A stretch of DNA of 64,000 bases from Ianthella basta (Eukaryota; Porifera; Demospongiae; Verongiida; Ianthellidae): NCBI GenBank assembly GCA_964019415.1, contig OZ025872.1:1546699-1610698 (forward strand), in the 5' to 3' direction. The notes beneath the pieces were generated by a model that was not told where the DNA came from, did no database searches, and saw only the letters and a program-made list of their open reading frames with translations. The translations under genes and the position numbers were made by a program. How positions within the stretch are numbered: position 1 is the stretch's first letter; each line of letters opens with the position of its first letter. Below, piece after piece: positions 18,334 to 29,089 of the stretch.

Positions 18334-21300
18334 CATGCCAGTCACATTTGGCAAAGGCAAGCTGAAGCTGTTTGCTGTGAAGCAGGAGATTAGCTTACAG
18401 TGGGAAAATTTTGCAAGGATGAAGAGAGCGTACTCTGCTGTGAGTGTTGGGTGGAAGCACAAAGAGTTGTAGGTATGCCACTTGTTGATTGAGTATGTAG
18501 ATGTAGTATTGTGCCCTGTTGCTGCAGGATGATGTCATGACTCACATGTTCCTCCAAGACAAGTCCCATCAGTTGCGGAAGCACATTCGGCTGACCAAGT
18601 CTGCTGTAGACCTTACTTCGGAGGAGATTACACAATGGAAGGATTGGAGTGAATTAGAAGGAAGAAATAAGTTGGTGAGACACTATTTTATTATGATGTG
18701 AGTGCAATTATGCATATATATGTACGTATGTCTATAATGTTGCACTACATCAATTCACAGGTGGGTGGTCTTACTTTCACATCTCAGATCAAAGGTCAGT
18801 GATTTGTACTAGAGATGGAACATGGTATGAATCATATGACTACATTGATATCACTCTTTATGTGACATTCTGTACCCCCCCCCCCCCCCACTCTCTCAGC
18901 TGTGGAGGATGACCTGGAGAAGCTCTGCTACATGGCTACTGGCATTCAGCAGCTTCTCATTGGTCCTGATGGAGGGACCTTCACTCTGGGAAGTGGTGAT
19001 GTATCGCTGGAGGTTCCCCTAGGTGCCGTGGAGAAGGAGATATCTGTTCGCTACGCCATCATCCTGCACAGACCCTTTGTGTTCCCCGCTGGGTACAAGC
19101 CGGGCTCAGTGGTTGTGTATCTGAACATGGACGGCGCCACTCTGGTCAAGCCTGTTTGCCTGGCCCTTTCCCATTGGTGCAGCAGGGGGGAGGAAGAAGA
19201 TGAGAACACTCTGCAGTTCCTCATAGCTTCTCACACACTGGAAGCAGGGCAGCACAAGTATGTGTTTGAGGAGGAGAAGGCAGATTTTACTACTCAAACC
19301 AATGCAGGTATCTTCAGTATTTCAGAACCACAATGCTTATATTGTGTGGAGGCTAAGCTAGAGACAGTGGCTATGTACAATGCCATCACATTCTCAAAGT
19401 ACATCCCATCAGAAGACACTCTGTTGTTCAGATTACAAATCATGTGTGACTCACTGGAATGGAATGAGGTACTGTATCCAAGTAAAGTACATCTTATACC
19501 TGTGTAACGTTACAGGGTCTATACAAGCCCTAGCCATTTGGCACCACATACTATACAATACAAAATATTGTTAAACATTTATGTCCCACCACAGAAGCTC
19601 AAAGACATATTGAAAAAAAAGAACTGGGAGATGACCAGTAGTGATGATGCCGTTACTCGGTTTATGTATGCTACTGATCAGCATCAAATCACAGCTAGTC
19701 CAGATCAAATATCTGGTCCAGGATGGGAAGCAGCAATTGATGGGCAACAAGCGGTAAGTGTAGTGGTTGTGCACTTGTACGTCATGCAAGTTTGATGCAT
19801 GCTGATTTATCTAGTAATTTTGCCTTTCTGTAGGTCAAAGAACAAGACTTCTTGATACCTAAGGGAAAGACCAAATCTAAACAAGCTGAGGAGGTTGCCA
19901 AAGGACGTTTTCCTCCCTGCATTACTTACAAGATCGTTTATACTAGTCCAGAGGAGAGACGAGTGAAGCCTGCCATGATGAAGGTGGCACTGGATGGAGC
20001 AGATGTACCACTTATCTTTAGTTGTAGAGTCAAAGAGGAATTGAGTGAGTTATTTACATGTATACATGTGCCTGCTTGGTATGTGCATTTGAGATAATTG
20101 TGTGCCACTGACATTGCTGCCATATATTACAATATTGTTGTAATGACATCAGTCTGTATCAGTACTATGTATACTAATGTTCTATTTGCTCCATATAGCT
20201 GCTACATCACCTTGGTCTCGTGCCTCTTCTGAAGGTGCTCCTTCCATCAGTCCTCCGCTGACACCTCCAGCAACTATCGTTGGTAAGCAACATGTGGAAC
20301 TATCACTATACATGCACAAGCTCTGTGCAGTAACATCTACTATCAGACAGCACGGTAGTGCTGTGTATGTAGGGATGGTGGTGGTTGTTTGTATGCTGTA
20401 ATACAAACGGAAAATAGCACTACTCCTGAACAGTAGTAAGAACCGACACAAGAAACCGCCTACAGGGAAGGGAGGCTGTACAGTATACAGAGCTAACCTT
20501 ACTTCCCCCCGTGCGCGCCGTTGTGAAGAAAACGTCGGCGCCTTTTTCCGTGTTTCGTCTTCTTATTATTATTATTATTCTTCGTCAACCGTAGCGCACG
20601 AACGATAGGGAGTACAAGAATAGTTCACCCACGGTTCTACAGCGCTTTCGACCTGTAAGTGCTTTTTGTAGGTTAGATGACTCTGCGAGCAAGTTCACAA
20701 ATGGAGGTTTCCAGAAGTTAGGGAGGCGTTCCTGGGAGAAAGGCGCCATTTTATGGTGACGTCACCACACGTTTTGGCACCGCTATTCGCCTAATCCTCC
20801 TTCAGTTTCGATTCAATACTTCCACAGCGCAGTCAGATGACTGTTCCAAGGTGAATACAAGACAAGATTCGACTAACGTTCGTCTGCGTGCCGTTTGAAG
20901 GTCATCCGCGGTTGTGCCATTTGTGACAGCCATTTGCAATTACTGTGCGGTTGCTTCCGGACAGCACTTTAGCTAGCTGCCACTTTCAGTTCCACTCCAC
21001 AACCTACATCAGGGATGTAGGTAGATATGGTGTAAATCTCTTGTATGTAGGGGCCATAGCTACATCTAGACCACCTGTGGTGTGGGTAGCTGCGTAGCTA
21101 CACAAAGCCAGCATATCCCTCCTGACAGTGAACAAAGATTGGGTTTATAGGAGGTGCTAGGTGACAAAGCCAGGCTGGACCTATGGACAAGATTACCTGG
21201 AACTAGTATTTTTGGAGGGGAGCCCCTAACCCCCCGTTCCGCCGTCCTAGCCTGCATCACAACTAACTCTCCGCATATCCAAACATAGGTAATTGTAATA

Positions 21301-23883
21301 ATTATATATCTTTGACCCACCTGCCACAGCCTACCCTAGGCTGCCCACCCAGCACAACCCACATTGTGCTACTATAGACACACGAGTGTGCCTATGGTGC
21401 TGCCCCTTGGGTAGGGATGGTGCAGTGTGTACCTAAAAAATCGTAGGAACAAGGAGGAGCGCCGGTCCATGCAAAGGGGGGGGGGGGGGGGGCAGCCGGT
21501 CCATGCAACAAGGAGGGCCGGTCCATGCAATGCCCCTTTGTTGCCACTGTTGTTTGGAAGCCTTAAAAGTTGACTGGCCCATGTGTAATTTGCATTCCAT
21601 AAAAAGTGGAGAAACAAGGGTATGTAAAAATGTTTCCTCCAAAAACAAGGGCAGATGTAGGAATGGTGCAGTGTGTACCTGCAAGGTATGGCAAAACCAC
21701 CTAGCGGAAAAATCGTAGGAACAAGGAGGAGCGCTGGTCCATGCAAAGAGGGGGGGCAGTCGGTCCATGCAACAAGGAGGGCCGGTCCATGCAAACCCCA
21801 GGTCATTAACATGCGCTGACTTTGAATACGTTTTCACCATCTCTACATCTGCCAACATTTTGCTGCGCCTCCTACTACTGCATGCCTATTCTAGCTCTTC
21901 AGCTTCCCCTTTACACCCACAGGTACAGCCTTACAATTTTCCCATCTTTCTGCTTTGTTGCATGTGCTCTGTACACTATAGTTATTAGCTAAGGTTTATC
22001 CTTGCAAATTGCTTGCTACTCAATCTACTTTGCTGTGCTCTAGAATCAAGGCCCTCCTGCTCTTCCATGCAGTCCATTACGTGTTTCGATGTAACAGCTA
22101 GCTGCAGGACCCACATTCTTTGGCTTCATCACTTATGTAGCTATGCATCTTGCTACACATTGAGACTCTGGACAAACCACCCAGCTCAGCTGCTAGTACA
22201 TGTTATTGCTTATCATTGCTCTTCACTACATTGCTGCCTGCAAACCGGTGCACCCAGTTTCAGGCCCTCTCTGTTTGACTCTGACTGTAAAAAGAGTGGT
22301 GGTTTCGGGCCACCAGTGGTGGTTCTCAGGGACAAGCAGTGGTTTCAAACAACTTTAATACCTTTAGTTCCTGGGAAACACCAATGGTGGTCTGAATCCA
22401 ACACTGTTTTACAGTGTACACCAGTACAAACATTGTACACTTCACTGTCAACACTTGTGAAGTTCAAACTCCCTTAATGCAGGATGTGAATGGCTTATAC
22501 GACGTACAGAGTGCAGCTGTGCATGCGCCATGCTGCACACCAGACTGCAGTTTCTGGCTATTCAGGCTTTCATCATTAGTGCTTCAGTCATGTACATGGA
22601 TGTATGCATGCAGCATGGTGGCATGATATATGTACATGGGAACATATAGCTGCAGTGGGCATATGCATGCAATAGGATAGTCTCCTGTGGCAGCCCTTGT
22701 TATTGCACACTCATGCACACATGTACAATTGCACTATAATATGCAGGCAGAGAAACAGGGGATGGTAGCAAGACCGCAAGCACGACAAAATGTTGGCAGA
22801 TGTAGGGATGGTGAAAACGTATTCAAAGTCAGCGCATGTTAATGACCCGGGGTTTGCATGGACCGGCCCTCCTTGTTGCATGGACCGACTGGCCCCCCCT
22901 CTTTGCATGGACCAGCGCTCCTCCTTGTTCCTACAATTTTTCCGCCAGGTGGTTTTGCCATACTTTGCAGGTACACACTGCACCATTCCTACATCTGCCC
23001 TTGTTTTTGGAGGAAACATTTTTACATAACTATATATAGTTGGAAGTGTGTGTTCGATGTGCGTGCGTGTTTCTTGCTCCACCGCTGTCAAACTCACTGT
23101 GGCTGTAGAGGACACCAGGGGTCAGGTTATAGTGGGGTTGACGTCACCCGTCTTGTGGTTATCCTTCCATTTTCTCTTTTTTCTTAATTCGCAGATGACC
23201 ATAATTTTCCAATTATTGTTCCCATTGACTTCTGGTTTTTACCAGACTTGATTGGCTGTTGTCACATGTTCAAATTTAAACCAATAATCATCACACCAGC
23301 TAGATTTTATTTTGAGCTGTAGCAGTAACATGGTTGCTGAGGGTATTGGGGGACAGGCATTGGGCGCCGTAGCTCGCTGAAGGTGGGCCTTTGTGCTAGT
23401 ACGGTTATAAAGCTACTTGTGTGCTTTTGAATAACATTATAATGTATAATTATAACATTAACATTATAACATTAATAACATTAAAATGTGTAATATAATG
23501 TACATATACATGTACATGTACATATTATTTGCACTACACTGCTTTGGATACATCATTTCTGTGCAGCTCCACCTTCCTTAGTGTGTGCGGTCCTTGAGAA
23601 GTATGAGAAAGACTTCTTCAAGTGTGTTAATGCCAAGATCCGACTTCTCAAGCTAATCCGTAAAGGAATGATTACAGAGGATGTCAAGGCAGCGATTGAG
23701 AGCGTTGATCATGAGGACTCTAAGGAAATCCTGTATCATCACTTGAAACAAAATGGCAATGTGGACACTCTATTAGAGTACGCTGAGGTGGCCATTTCAG
23801 CAACGGCTCACCCGAACATGCAAGCACTAGGGAAGAAACTGAAGGAGGAGCTGCTGAGAGGAGGTTGGTTGAGTGGTGTGTGA
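17781..23883 (+). CDS. ZU5 plus CARD-like death-fold protein, gene A
   Basis: Exons by GT-AG borders and phase: 17781-17840, 17909-18054, 18332-18439, 18528-18674, 18761-18794, 18900-19468, 19595-19753, 19834-20044, 20199-20282, 23567-23883. Together about 580 codons, start missing. N-terminal exons are acidic and probably coiled-coil (for example DLTSEEITQWKDWSELEGRN). The 18,900 exon encodes a ZU5 domain: LIGPDGGTFTLGSG, LEVPLGAVEKE, VRYAIILHRPF. Two middle exons (with SGPGWEAAIDGQ, and GADVPLIFSC) are conserved in paralogues but unnamed. A Pro/Ser linker follows. The last exon, SLVCAVLEKY to LGKKLKEELL, has the six-helix pattern and the LL.LIRKGMIT..V..AI motif of CARD-like domains. ZU5 with death-fold domains is the adaptor layout of apoptosis and innate immunity. 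Gene B at 30.9-36.7 kb matches exon by exon. The seven exons checked show no stop. Earlier exons may lie at 7.06-7.80 kb. Confidence 0.7.
18217..18331. repeat. (CA)n microsatellite abutting a splice acceptor
   Basis: About 50 CA units end directly in the CACACAG acceptor of the exon starting at 18,332 of gene A. In gene B the same acceptor is AAACACACAG with only a short CA tract, so the array expanded after the duplication. Confidence 0.9.
18875..18890. repeat. C-homopolymer in polypyrimidine tract
   Basis: A run of about 15 C residues lies ten bases before the acceptor of the ZU5 exon of gene A. It probably serves as the polypyrimidine tract. Confidence 0.7.
20366..20458. repeat. Inverted repeat flanking gene A, right arm
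   Basis: Inverse of 17,545-17,636, located inside the long intron before the CARD-like exon of gene A. Confidence 0.75.
20460..21405. other. Intron of gene A, GC-richer unidentified repeat
   Basis: From 20,500 to 21,000 the sequence is GC-rich and contains (TTA)n at 20,560 and a CGTCGGCGCC block, unlike its surroundings; it looks like an inserted repeat without coding capacity. 21,000-21,405 has no recognised content. Confidence 0.35.
21410..21858. repeat. GTCCATGCAA repeat element, copies 2 and 3
   Basis: A partial copy (21,410-21,535, with a G-run of about 18 at 21,475) is followed by a fuller direct copy (21,615-21,858). The fuller copy extends through TGACTTTGAATACGTTTTCA to CTGCCAACATTTT, which is also the far end of the inverted copy at 22,785. 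Confidence 0.75.
21860..22780. other. Intron of gene A, no gene recognised
   Basis: Open frames up to 154 codons exist at 22,013 but have no domain, no splice support and a Ser/Cys/His-rich composition that looks non-coding. Confidence 0.4.
22785..23033. repeat. GTCCATGCAA repeat element, copy 4 (inverted)
   Basis: About 240 bp inverse of the copy at 21,615-21,858. The two together form a large interrupted inverted repeat inside one intron. Confidence 0.75.
23035..23565. other. Intron of gene A, no gene recognised
   Basis: Contains ATAACATTA simple repeats at 23,430-23,490. The stretch AGCTACTTGTGTGCTTTTGAATAACATTA-type sequence before the CARD exon is also present in gene B at 36,173, so it is old intron sequence. 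Confidence 0.5.
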
Positions 23884-23940
23884 ATGTACGTATTCATGTT
23901 GTCATTTTGAGTGTGCATACGTACTTATGCTTAAATAGGC

Positions 23941-23990
23941 TGTGTGTGTGTGTGTGTGTGTGTGTGCGCGTGTGTGTGCGTGTGTGTGTA
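23941..23990. repeat. (GT)n microsatellite
   Basis: GT/GC dinucleotide tract just downstream of gene A; the same position in gene B (36,903-36,938) also has a GT tract followed by AAATGCTATGG. Confidence 0.85.
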
Positions 23991-24514
23991 AATGCTATGG
24001 AGCCCTTCATAAGCATTCCTCATACACTCATTGGATGTGCATTGAATACAATTATATAGCTACAAGACTGTGTGGAGTAGTCTGAAATGTTATTCTTGTC
24101 TTGTATACTGTTCAACACTTTGATAGATCGCAGAGTGCAATCCACCCAGTGGACCTGTGACGATCCAAAAGATCACGGATCCAGATTAACTGGTAATTAT
24201 AAGGAGCTCGTTTAGGGCGCTGGATAGCTTTAATGCCTTGTTTGCTAATGTGTGTGTGTGACTTTGAATGACTGTGTGTGCTCCCTATAGCTAGTTATGC
24301 CTTGACATGCATGGATGCAGGATGTGTCTGATTCGGGGTAAAATTAACTCTTCGTATTCTGCTGCCCCTCCAGAATCCTGATCGAGAGCTCTCTCTGTGT
24401 CCATATACTTACGCAACATGTCACTCCACTGGACTGGAACTACTATTGCATAATTATTATGTCACACAGTTTATTGTCACGTGAATCATCGTTACGCAAT
24501 CATTCCTGGACAAA

Positions 24515-24823
24515 ATGGCGATGTTTTGTACTCTGCCACGAACATTTACGCAGGCCTCACCGCATCCTGCGTCGTAAATCCGCCCATCGACATCTGCTCT
24601 CACTGTCGCTACAAATAGTGACGGGCTTGACTGGCCAGACACAAGTAAGCCGTCCTCCCTCCGTCGACAGTGAGGCAGTGTGTGTGCGACATGTCTCTTA
24701 TAGTGAGGGTCACGCCGCTCTGACCCTGAGCTGTCCGCTGTGTGAGAGCTAGGGAGTCCTCTCAGACCGTCTTTATCAACAAGATGACCGAAGGGTTGGT
24801 GTGCCCTTCGTGCAAAGTTCACG
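24515..24823 (+). pseudogene. Broken first exon of a Twinkle-like mitochondrial helicase, copy 1
   Basis: ATG at 24,515 starts MAMFCTLPRTFTQAS but a TAA follows at 24,575. Downstream frames still read LSYSEGHAALTLSCPLCE, then, after a frame change, VFINKMTEGLVCPSCKVHG up to a GTGAGC donor at 24,824. The pattern of a short N-terminal leader, helix, CPLC, F-I-N-K-T-x-G-L-x-C and CPSC is that of the primase-like zinc-binding head of Twinkle (TWNK), the replicative mtDNA helicase. Stop, frame changes and absence of the helicase body show that it is a non-functional relic. It lies after ZU5-CARD gene A just as copy 2 lies after gene B. Confidence 0.55.
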
Positions 24824-24829
24824 GTGAGC

Positions 24830-25330
24830 TCATCCGTCTAGGGTATTGATGGACCAAGTGGAGCTGTTAACGTCCGTGTACGTATGTACGTATGAAGATG
24901 ATAAAACGGAACAACAGAAGTAAACGATGATATACTACAGGTAATACATGAACGATAATAAATAATGCACCAGAACCGAACAATACTATAGAGTAAATCA
25001 CAGGCTATACAATATATTACGACTGTCTCAATTAGTTCTGATTAGCTACCACCTTGGTATACCCTGCCCTCCCTAGCTACAAGATCGGCAGGCTGGCTGG
25101 CAGGGCTGATCGGGTGGTGGTAGCTGGATCTGGAGCCCCTCACACACATCACCGCTGAACGGATCAGACGTATGTACGTATATAGGCGTGTAAGAGTGTG
25201 TATGAAGTAGCTATAGGTAGTTACTATGTATGGTAATGTATGACTGTGACATCTGTGTGGTAACATGTTGTTTGACTGGTGAAATGTGACTGTAATATTG
25301 TCATTGTAATTGCCGTCTTTATATCGTAGT
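24830..25330. other. Spacer without recognised gene
   Basis: Contains short CGTATGTACGTATG-like palindromic repeats (24,880 and 25,170). Nothing else identified. Confidence 0.35.
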
Positions 25331-25339
25331 GTGACTACC

Positions 25340-25514
<175 letters not shown>

Positions 25515-25540
25515 CTAACTTTGAACATTATTTGTTGTAG

Positions 25541-26194
25541 TGTCATGGTCCAAGTTCAAATCTTGGTTAAGTGAAAAGAAACAAAAGCCGGAATCTGTCC
25601 TCTCCCAGGTTAAACACCAGAAATCACACCATGTACAACAAGTGGACAGTGGAATCTCCCACCTTTGGTCAAAGGCTGTCCACTGGAGTGAGGCAGGGAC
25701 TAAGCTGAGGGAACAGGCAGTTCGTATGTTTCAGCTACAAGTGAGCTTTGGTGAAAGTTTTGGGTGTTCTGGTGGATGCTTGACAAATGGATGTGTGTGG
25801 GCATGTACACATACAAATGTGTGTAGGGTTGTGTGAAAGACAGACAGTGAAAGCCTCCCCCTTGTCTTGTTCCACCCCCTCCCTCCTCACTCTCACCATC
25901 CTCTACACTATTTGTGGTACACACATTAAAGGGAATTGTTAGATAAAATTCACAACTGATAACACTGCTGCAATGTTCCAAGATAACGGTGTCTTGTGAT
26001 GCCTCATTCTATCAATTCCTCTTCACGACATCCAGTTCTTGAGGGAGGTATCTCGGTGTTTCCCTACCCACCTGATGTTCGAGGTACTTCAACTGCAGCC
26101 GCTGAATAACAGCAACAAGGGGAGGGGCAGGGGAGGGGCAGCCCCCTCAGACACCAGGGAACATTGTGGTACCACCCGTCAACATCACAGCCAA
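25541..26194 (+). CDS. Two exons of an unidentified protein
   Basis: Exon 25541-25740 (begins after TTGTAG, ends CTACAA/GTGAGC) encodes KFKSWLSEKKQKPESVLSQ, HVQQVDSGISHLWSKAVHWS and AGTKLREQAVRMFQLQ, a Lys/Gln-rich helical segment. Exon 26036-26194 (after ATCCAG, before GTGAGC) continues in phase: FLREVSRCFPTHLMFEVLQL, then a Gly/Arg/Asn-rich stretch. I do not recognise a domain. They lie upstream of cysteine-rich gene copy 2 and may be its first exons, but the phase of the next candidate exon (26,549) does not fit, so linkage is unproven. Confidence 0.4.
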
Positions 26195-26548
26195 GTGAGC
26201 TCCCTACAGAGACTGCACTATTGTGATGTGTGTGTGGTGTACTTTTCCATGTATTGTTAACATTGCTGTACACTTAGTACAGAATGCATTGCGTTGTCCA
26301 ACACTGTATTGCTTTCTATGTGATGTATAGTGCAATGAATATGTAGATGTGTGCACTGTTGTGATGTTCCATGTATTGTTAACTGAATTGTAAGCTGAAT
26401 ACCCGCCCTTTGTGTGGGTTCCTGTGTACGGTTTGTAATTTGAGCCTTGAACCAATCAAACTGTCCATTTAATCAGGAGCACTTTGTAGACTCACTCCAT
26501 AAAATTCCATAAATACAGAATTTACTTATGTTAATCTATTTTGTCTAA

Positions 26549-28320
26549 ATGAGTCCAGCAACGAAGGCACTAACCACCTTAAGACATGTTCAAGAGACAG
26601 AGGATGAGGTGAGTGTGTTTTTTAAAGGTAGTTTTGTGCACATCTCTATGTAGCTTGCCGGGGCAGTAGGCAATGCCCTCATTAGAGAGGTGTTCTTATT
26701 TCAGAGGTAGTTTTGTACACATCTCTATGTAGTTGGTGACAGCAGGCACTGTCCTCATTAGAGAGGTGCCCTTATTTCAGAGGTAGTTTTGCACACATCT
26801 CTATGTAGCTGGTGACAGTAGGCACTGTCCTCATTAAAGAGGTGTCCTTATTTCAGAGGTAGTTTTGTACACATCTCTATGTAGCTGGGACATTAGGCAC
26901 TGTCCTCATTAGAGAGGTGTCTTTATTTCAGAGGTAGTTTTGTACACATCTCTATGTAGCTGGGACAGTAGGCACTGTCCTCATTAGAGAGGAATCTTAT
27001 TTCAGAGGTAGTTTTGTACACATCTCTATGTAGCTGGGACAATGGGCACTGTCTTCATTAGAGAGGTGTCCTAAACTCAGGTGTTCACTGTATTAAGTCC
27101 ATCATACACGGCTACATAGTACTGATGAAATTAATAGTTTACATTGATTTGATAGCGATACAATGTCGGCTGGTGCAATTCTGCTGTTCCCTAGTCTTGT
27201 TCTTCTTAGCCATTCAGAAGTCACTGGAACAATCTCTAATTCGACTGAGAAGACTTGCAATGCAAATGAAATGTCTAAGGTGGTTTATGTTTCATGTTGC
27301 CAAGCATCAGGTTGCCGCACAGGAACACATCATGAATGGTACGGCAATAAGCGAGGATGATGAAAAGTGGGAGGTGGCAGAAGGCATCGCTGACCCAGGG
27401 GGCATATCAATTCAGGAATACTCTGTTCCCGAGGAGGTGGAACCAGTCCACATATATCACTCTCAGTGTGTCTCATTCCCAGCTGCATCCTTGCAGCTAA
27501 TGTTGTCCAAGATGAAAAGGAGTTACAAGGCAAATCCCTACAGTAAGGAGTTTACTGATGTACTGTGGACGTAGTTCTTGATACAATTCAGTTGATGACA
27601 ATTTGTGAAAGTAAATGATAGGTGATGTGTGGATGGCAAGTGACAATGGGTGACAGTGTAAGTATGTGTGACAATGGGTGATAATGTAATAAACATTAGA
27701 GAGTATACTTGTAATAGTGGGTAACATGTAACATATCAGTACATAGCATGACAGTATGTGACATGGTGGAGCAATGTGTCACTGTATAACAGTATTTTAT
27801 TATCCTGGTCTTTCTCCTCCAACCTTCCTCAACCAATCACGTGTGCCCACATAGAGTGGACCACTCCTCATGATGGTAAGTACGTACCAACGCCCACACA
27901 CCTGTAGAGGTGGCTTTTCACTAAAACTACTACTGGTCTTTCCAATAATTGCTTTACTACAGTTCTAGGTCTGCTTATGTCAACACTCGCAACTTGGATA
28001 GCCCACACCATTGTAGGCTGTATAGACATCGCCACAGAATGATCCATGGCCGTTCACGCAACTGCCGCTGTTTGCTCTGTGGACAGCCGAGGAAGAGATC
28101 CACCCCACACCACCGCCTGTGTGCTGTGAGGTGTGGAAGGTGCATATTTACTGGAGGCTGGCCACCAACTTTGGTGAGCTTGCATGTACGTACCATCATC
28201 CGAGACCTGAACACATGCAGGGAGGTGTTTATGAGTTTCAATTTGGTTGCATGTGTTTTGCATGTAAATTGTTGCTTTCATTTGGTGCAGGTTCGGAGAC
28301 ACATGCGTGGAGTTGTGTAA
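26549..28320 (+). CDS. Cysteine-rich (putative zinc-binding) protein gene, copy 2
   Basis: Candidate exons: 26549-26608 (ATG, ending VQETEDE/GTGAGT), 27218-27542 (helical KSLEQSLIRLRRLAMQMKC then acidic ISEDDEKWEVAEGI), 27963-28173 (Cys/His block CRLYRHRHRMIHGRSRNCRC, CLLCGQPRK, CAVRCGRC) and 28291-28320 (VRRHMRGVV then TAA). The Cys-rich exon is nearly identical to copy 1 at 662-824. The exon equivalent to 432-500 of copy 1 (here about 27,800-27,871) has lost its AG acceptor and carries an in-frame TGA, and the remaining phases do not join cleanly. Copy 2 may therefore be a pseudogene or use an exon I did not find. Function unknown. Confidence 0.4.
26630..27085. repeat. Tandem array of a 72-77 bp unit derived from a MITE end
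   Basis: The phrase GAGGTAGTTTTGTACACATC, TCTATGTAGCTGG, CAGTAGGCACTGTCCTCATT, AGAGAGGTGTCCTTATTTC recurs about six times with few changes. A single copy is part of the MITE at 35,015-35,205. It fills an intron of the cysteine-rich gene. Confidence 0.85.
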
Positions 28321-28392
28321 TGTCAGACTTGTATACTTTTCTCTGATATCTTACAACTCTCCCACAGTGCTTACTCAACCACACTGTTATGT

Positions 28393-28547
28393 CCATTTCT
28401 TCCACACTGCAATCATTGTCACCCACACCGCAATCACTGTTCCTTGTCATACACACCGCAATCACTGTTCCTTGTCACACACACTGCAATCACTGTCCCT
28501 TATCACACACAACGCAATCAGTGTCCCTTGTCACACACACCACATTT
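28393..28547. repeat. 28-29 bp minisatellite
   Basis: About five units of CACACCGCAATCACTGTTCCTTGTCA-type sequence directly downstream of the cysteine-rich gene copy 2. Confidence 0.8.
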
Positions 28548-28549
28548 GC

Positions 28550-28985
28550 ATGCTATAGGGCATTATAAGCTAGTTTAATATGCAATTTTATCATGTAGCT
28601 ATATTACCATAGACCATGTGTTTAAACGTTCAGATACAGTTTCTGCTGATTGAAGTATATATACTGTGAATGTGTACCACATAAGTATTAACAACTTTAA
28701 TTAAACATGTACTGTAGCTGGAGGGAATTGCTCTTTGGCAGTTAGCTGTAGTGTGTTACCATGCATGCACTACATGCCCAGGTGCAAATTAATGCTGTAG
28801 CTGTAAGATAGATTACCATTGTAATTTTTTGTCATTTTGTTACATTGAATTTCAATTATATTACGTATAGTGCTGCATGGGGCTAACACCCTAGTGTTTG
28901 TATTATTCAACACGTTGCACTTAAACAATAATAATATAATAAGTATATATACTTCAATCAGCAGAAACTGTATCTGAACGTTTAT
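28550..28985. other. Spacer with an inverted 32-bp pair
   Basis: ACGTTCAGATACAGTTTCTG with CTGATTGAAGTATATATAC at 28,627 is inverted at 28,945-28,983, enclosing about 280 bp; the right member abuts hairpin-headed repeat 3. No gene seen. Confidence 0.5.
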
Positions 28986-28994
28986 AAGTATTAG

Positions 28995-29084
28995 TTATAC
29001 CACGGCGCTGAGGTGTATATGGATTTTAGACGCACGAGGGCGAGTGCGTCTAAAATCCATATACACCGAAGCGCCGTGGTATAA
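28995..29084. repeat. Hairpin-headed repeat, member 3
   Basis: TTATACCACGGCGC...GGTGTATATGGATTTTAGAC is inverted with GTCTAAAATCCATATACACC...GCGCCGTGGTATAA. The loop is GCACGAGGGCGAGTGC. Right border AAGTGATATA and left border TATTAG match member 2. The following GC-richer 500 bp (to about 29,610) has unconvincing open frames. Confidence 0.8.
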
Positions 29085-29089
29085 GTGAT

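Noticed and set aside
18208..18472. Open frames of VCVCV / HTHTH repeats on both strands
   Set aside because: They are translations of the (CA)n microsatellite. Only the exon from 18,332 onward is supported by the paralogue.
22013..22477. 154-codon frame in the gene A intron
   Set aside because: Composition and lack of any domain or splice sites suggest chance.
26630..27085. CRISPR-like regular repeats
   Set aside because: Units are contiguous and 72-77 bp without unique spacers, and the unit comes from a MITE. The organism is eukaryotic.
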